Positions 7,602 through 9,725 of a stretch of DNA of 9,725 nt are shown in pieces. Numbering within the stretch: position 1 is the first letter of the stretch; the number at the start of each line of letters is the position of its first letter. The notes beneath the pieces were generated by a model. That model ran no database searches. It was not told the origin of the DNA and was given only the letters and a program-made list of their open reading frames with translations. Position numbers and translations under genes: made by a program. Source of the DNA: an uncultured Tabrizicola sp. (GTDB lineage Bacteria > Pseudomonadota > Alphaproteobacteria > Rhodobacterales > Rhodobacteraceae); assembly GCA_937858255.1 (NCBI GenBank), contig CALLZQ010000737.1:1-9725 (forward strand). The letters are read 5' to 3'.

Positions 7602-8654
7602 TCAGTTCAGCGGGCCCATCGGGGTTTCCGCGGCCACGGCGGCCTGGGTCGCGGCCAGTTCCGGGTCTGACACCAGACCATAGGCCGCCAGCGGGCCTTC
7701 GGGGCCGGCCATATCGTCCGAGACGAAGAACTCGACATATTCCTTCAGGCCCGGGATCACGCCGAGATGCGCCTTTTTGACGTAGAAGTAGAGCGGGCGC
7801 GACACCGGGTAGTCACCGGCGGCAATGCTCTCGACCGAGGGAACCACGCCGCCCATGGTGGCAACGCGCAGTTTGTCGGTGTTGTTCTGGTAGAAGGACA
7901 GGCCGAACACGCCGATGCCGTTCTTGTCGGCCTCGATGCGCGCCAGCGTTTCGGTGTAGTCGCCGTCGATATCGACCGAGGCGCCATCGGTGCGCAGTTC
8001 CAGGCAGGATTTGACGGCAGCCTTTTTCTTGGCGCCCTCATCGGCCTCGGTCGAGGCGGCGAGGAACAGGTCATAGGCGCCGGTGGCCTTGCAGCCCTCT
8101 TCGATCACCTTGACGTCAAACACTTCGCGGGTGCCGTGCTTGGTGCCGGGGATGAACATCAGGATCGGCTGGTCGGCAAAGGCGGCGTTGACCTCGGCCC
8201 AGCTCTTGTTCGGGTTGGCGGTGATGGCGCCATCCTTGGCCACATTGGCGGCCAGTGCGCCGTAGATATCGGCGGGGGTAAAGGCGAATTCGGCGCCGTT
8301 CACATCCGAGGCAAACACGATGCCGTCATAGCCGATGCGCACTTCCATGATCTCTTCGACGCCGTTGGTCTTGCACAGGTCGATATCCGACTGCGCGATA
8401 CGGCTGGAGGAGTTGGCGATATCGACGGTGTTTTCGCCCACGCCTTCGCAGAGCTTCTTGCGGCCGGCACCCGAACCGCCGCCTTCAACGACGGGCGAGG
8501 GGAAATCGAAGTTCTCGCCAAAGGCCTCGGCCACGATGGTGGCATAGGGCAGCACGGTCGAGGAACCGGTGATCTGGATCTGGTCGCGCGCCTCGGCAGC
8601 GGTGGCGGCGGCGGCAATGGCCAGAACAGAGGCCGAGAGTTTGAACATCGTCAT
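7602..8654 (-). CDS. pstS: PstS, periplasmic phosphate-binding protein
   Basis: High-affinity phosphate receptor that feeds the PstC/PstA channel; 350 aa from the chosen start. A signal peptide is visible: a short Lys-containing start (MTMFK), a hydrophobic Ala-rich core (6-20) and a likely AEA cleavage site before R23. There is no lipobox Cys, so the product is soluble and periplasmic. Phosphate-site segments are recognisable: ITGSSTVLPYA (28-38), GGGSGAGRKKLCEG (58-71), DIANSSSR (78-85) and PGTKHGTREVF (169-179). The mature protein has four Cys (69, 94, 188, 217), compatible with disulfides. The start at 8654 is chosen because AGGAG sits 6 nt before it and the signal peptide begins there. 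An upstream in-frame ATG at 8678 adds eight charged residues (MQDKQERS) that do not suit a signal peptide. It is the first gene of the operon, under the Pho box. Confidence 0.97.
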   Translation of the reverse strand: MTMFKLSASVLAIAAAATAAEARDQIQITGSSTVLPYATIVAEAFGENFDFPSPVVEGGGSGAGRKKLCEGVGENTVDIANSSSRIAQSDIDLCKTNGVEEIMEVRIGYDGIVFASDVNGAEFAFTPADIYGALAANVAKDGAITANPNKSWAEVNAAFADQPILMFIPGTKHGTREVFDVKVIEEGCKATGAYDLFLAASTEADEGAKKKAAVKSCLELRTDGASVDIDGDYTETLARIEADKNGIGVFGLSFYQNNTDKLRVATMGGVVPSVESIAAGDYPVSRPLYFYVKKAHLGVIPGLKEYVEFFVSDDMAGPEGPLAAYGLVSDPELAATQAAVAAETPMGPLN

Positions 8655-8660
8655 GGATCG

Positions 8661-8665
8661 CTCCT
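8661..8665 (-). promoter_or_regulatory. Ribosome binding site that decides the pstS start
   Basis: AGGAG on the minus strand with a 6-nt spacer (CGATCC) to the ATG at 8654-8652. It lies inside the longer reading frame that begins at 8678, which argues against the longer version. Confidence 0.75.
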
Positions 8666-8729
8666 GTTTGTCTTGCAAGGCGCAGGCCCCGGATGGGCCG
8701 GCCTTCGACGACGGGGATAGCGGTCGTGC

Positions 8730-8769
8730 GTGACGCTTATGACAAGGATTTATGACAGTTGGATGACAG
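8730..8769 (-). promoter_or_regulatory. Pho box array (PhoB operator) of the pst operon
   Basis: On the minus strand CTGTCATCCAACTGTCAT (8769-8752) has two perfect CTGTCAT heptamers at 11-bp pitch, matching the known PhoB-box consensus. Two degenerate repeats follow toward pstS: TTGTCAT (8745-8739), shifted by 2 bp from the 11-bp register, and GCGTCAC (8736-8730), which is 22 bp from the second perfect repeat and so back in register. The array ends 75 nt before the pstS ATG. As is usual at PhoB-dependent promoters, the box would replace the -35 element. A weak -10-like CTATCC lies at 8720-8715, but I cannot place the transcription start with confidence. Confidence 0.88.
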
Positions 8770-8856
8770 GCGATGCCTGATCGGAGGGAGTGTTAATATA
8801 TGATGAATTTCATCGGCTTGGGGGCAAATTATTTTTCGCCACCGGGGCGCCGGGGG
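8770..8856. other. Gap between the aminotransferase stop and the Pho box, with an AT-rich patch and inverted repeat
   Basis: No gene fits here. The stretch holds an AT-rich patch at about 8791-8810, unusual for this GC-rich window, and a small perfect inverted repeat GATGAA-T-TTCATC (8802-8814). Another AT-rich run lies at 8827-8837. I see no convincing intrinsic terminator for the upstream aminotransferase: only 4-bp stems are available and no T-run follows them. The AT-rich patch could assist the pst promoter or simply be unconstrained spacer. Confidence 0.4.
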
Positions 8857-9725
8857 TCAACCCAGCACCCGTTTGACGGCCTTTGTAACAGCCGCTGTGA
8901 CAGAATCGGCCTCTTGCCGCGTCAGGCAGAGCGGCGGGGCAAAGCCGAGGATATCTCCCTGTGGCATGGCGCGGGCGATCACGCCCTCTTCCAGCAGCGC
9001 CGCGGCCAGGGCCGGGCCGACCTTGCGCGCGGGGTCGAAAAAGCGGCGGTCGTCCCGGTCCTCGACGAATTCGACCGCCGCCATCAGCCCCTCGCCGCGC
9101 ACTTCGCCCACGTTGGCATGATCGGACAGCGCCGCAGTCAGCCCGGCGCGGAAATAGGCCCCGGTCTCGGCCGCATTGGTGACGAGGTCCAGCCGGTCGA
9201 TCAGTTCCAGATTGGCCACCCCGGCGGCGGCACAGATCGGATGGGCGGAATAGGTCCAGCCATGGCCGATGGGGCCAAGCTGATCCGAGCCTTGGGCCAG
9301 CACCTCCCACATCCGCTGCGAGACGATGGAGCCTGAGAGCGGCGCATAGGCCGAGGTCAGGCCCTTGGCGATGGTGATCAGATCCGGCTCCATCCCGTAA
9401 TGGATTGAGCCGAACATGCTGCCCAGCCGGCCAAAGCCGGTGACGACCTCATCCGCGACGAGCAGGATGTCATATTTCTTCAGCACCGCCTGAATCGCGG
9501 CCCAGTACCCCGCCGGCGGGGGGACAATGCCGCCGGTGCCCAGAACCGGCTCACCAATAAAGGCGGCGATGGTGTCCGGCCCCTCGGCAAGGATCAGTTC
9601 CTCCAGCCTTGCGGCGCAATGGGCGGTGAATTCCGCCTCGGTCTGGCTGCGATCTTCGCGGCGGAAGTAATAGGGCGCCTCGGTGTGCAGGATCGGCGCG
9701 CGCGGCAGGTCGAAGGCGTTGTGGA
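8857..9725 (-). CDS. Class III PLP-dependent aminotransferase (omega-transaminase type), N-terminus beyond window
   Basis: The frame stays open to the window end, giving 288 whole codons before the stop; the family is about 450-470 aa, so roughly 170 N-terminal residues are missing. The GTG at 9486 is internal. Seen: AAFIGEPVLGTGGIVPPPAGYW, then LLVADEVVTGFGR with the Asp that contacts the PLP ring nitrogen (codon 9453-9451), and PDLITIAKGLTSAYAPLSG with the PLP-binding Lys (codon 9366-9364). WTYSAHPICAAAGVANLE and VGEVRGEGLMAAVEFV follow as in this class. The fold transfers an amino group from an omega-amine or omega-amino acid to a keto acid, usually pyruvate. Polyamine, beta-alanine, taurine or similar substrates are all possible, and the sequence alone does not choose. 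It runs in the same direction as pstS but 202 nt upstream with its own regulatory gap between, so a separate transcription unit is likely. Confidence 0.93.
   Translation of the reverse strand, partial: HNAFDLPRAPILHTEAPYYFRREDRSQTEAEFTAHCAARLEELILAEGPDTIAAFIGEPVLGTGGIVPPPAGYWAAIQAVLKKYDILLVADEVVTGFGRLGSMFGSIHYGMEPDLITIAKGLTSAYAPLSGSIVSQRMWEVLAQGSDQLGPIGHGWTYSAHPICAAAGVANLELIDRLDLVTNAAETGAYFRAGLTAALSDHANVGEVRGEGLMAAVEFVEDRDDRRFFDPARKVGPALAAALLEEGVIARAMPQGDILGFAPPLCLTRQEADSVTAAVTKAVKRVLG

Noticed and set aside
5950..7683. Long open frame (577 codons) on the plus strand across pstC
   Set aside because: Low-complexity Gly, His, Asp and Gln composition antisense to a gene with intact permease motifs; a high-GC shadow.
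8685..8699. GGCCC/GGGCC hairpin in the pstS leader as a riboswitch or attenuator
   Set aside because: Only a 5-bp stem with a 5-nt loop, no T-run and no matching alternative structure; common by chance at this GC content.
7767..8720. Plus-strand open frame antisense to pstS, reaching into its leader
   Set aside because: Antisense shadow: PstS motifs, signal peptide and ribosome site all support the minus strand.
9484..9486. GTG as the true start of the aminotransferase
   Set aside because: The upstream frame encodes conserved class III residues such as AAFIGEPVLGTGG, so the gene continues to the window end.
1..9725. Mobile element, defence island or phage remnant
   Set aside because: All frames with recognisable motifs are efflux, phosphate uptake and signalling, and aminotransferase genes. 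No transposase, integrase, terminal repeats, tRNA or composition shift was seen.

Overview
The window reads as a GC-rich alphaproteobacterial chromosome segment. The long pst operon, the enlarged PstA and PstC proteins and the codon bias fit Rhodobacterales (Rhodobacter/Paracoccus-like), but this assignment rests on protein style only; no rRNA or other marker is present. It is a core-type metabolic region: I see no transposase, integrase, phage gene, CRISPR array or tRNA.

Layout from left to right. (1) Positions 3-2327, plus strand: the C-terminal three quarters of an RND-superfamily (HAE1/AcrB-like) inner-membrane efflux permease whose start lies before the window. (2) Positions 2328-2457: a convergent intergenic gap with two strong inverted repeats, a GC-rich hairpin that can end transcription from both sides and a perfect 24-bp palindrome just behind phoB. 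(3) Positions 2458-8654, minus strand: a complete phosphate-starvation operon transcribed pstS-pstC-pstA-pstB-phoU-phoB. Genes from pstC onward are nearly contiguous (pstC/pstA overlap by ATGA, pstA/pstB are 1 nt apart). A very stable hairpin with a UUCG loop separates pstS from pstC. (4) Positions 8655-8856: the regulatory region with a perfect Pho box (two CTGTCAT heptamers at 11-bp pitch) plus two degenerate repeats. (5) Positions 8857-9725, minus strand: the C-terminal part of a class III PLP-dependent aminotransferase that continues past the window end.

How the genes work together: PstS binds phosphate in the periplasm and delivers it to the PstC/PstA channel driven by the PstB ATPase. 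PhoU couples transporter state to the PhoR kinase, and phosphorylated PhoB would bind the Pho box and raise expression of the operon, including its own gene at the distal end. The PhoR kinase is not in the window. The aminotransferase and RND pump have no evident functional tie to phosphate uptake.

I found no undescribed system. The points most worth a second look are the matching periplasmic extensions of PstA and PstC, the intercistronic UUCG hairpin, the 24-bp palindrome after phoB, the four-repeat Pho region and the absence of phoR.
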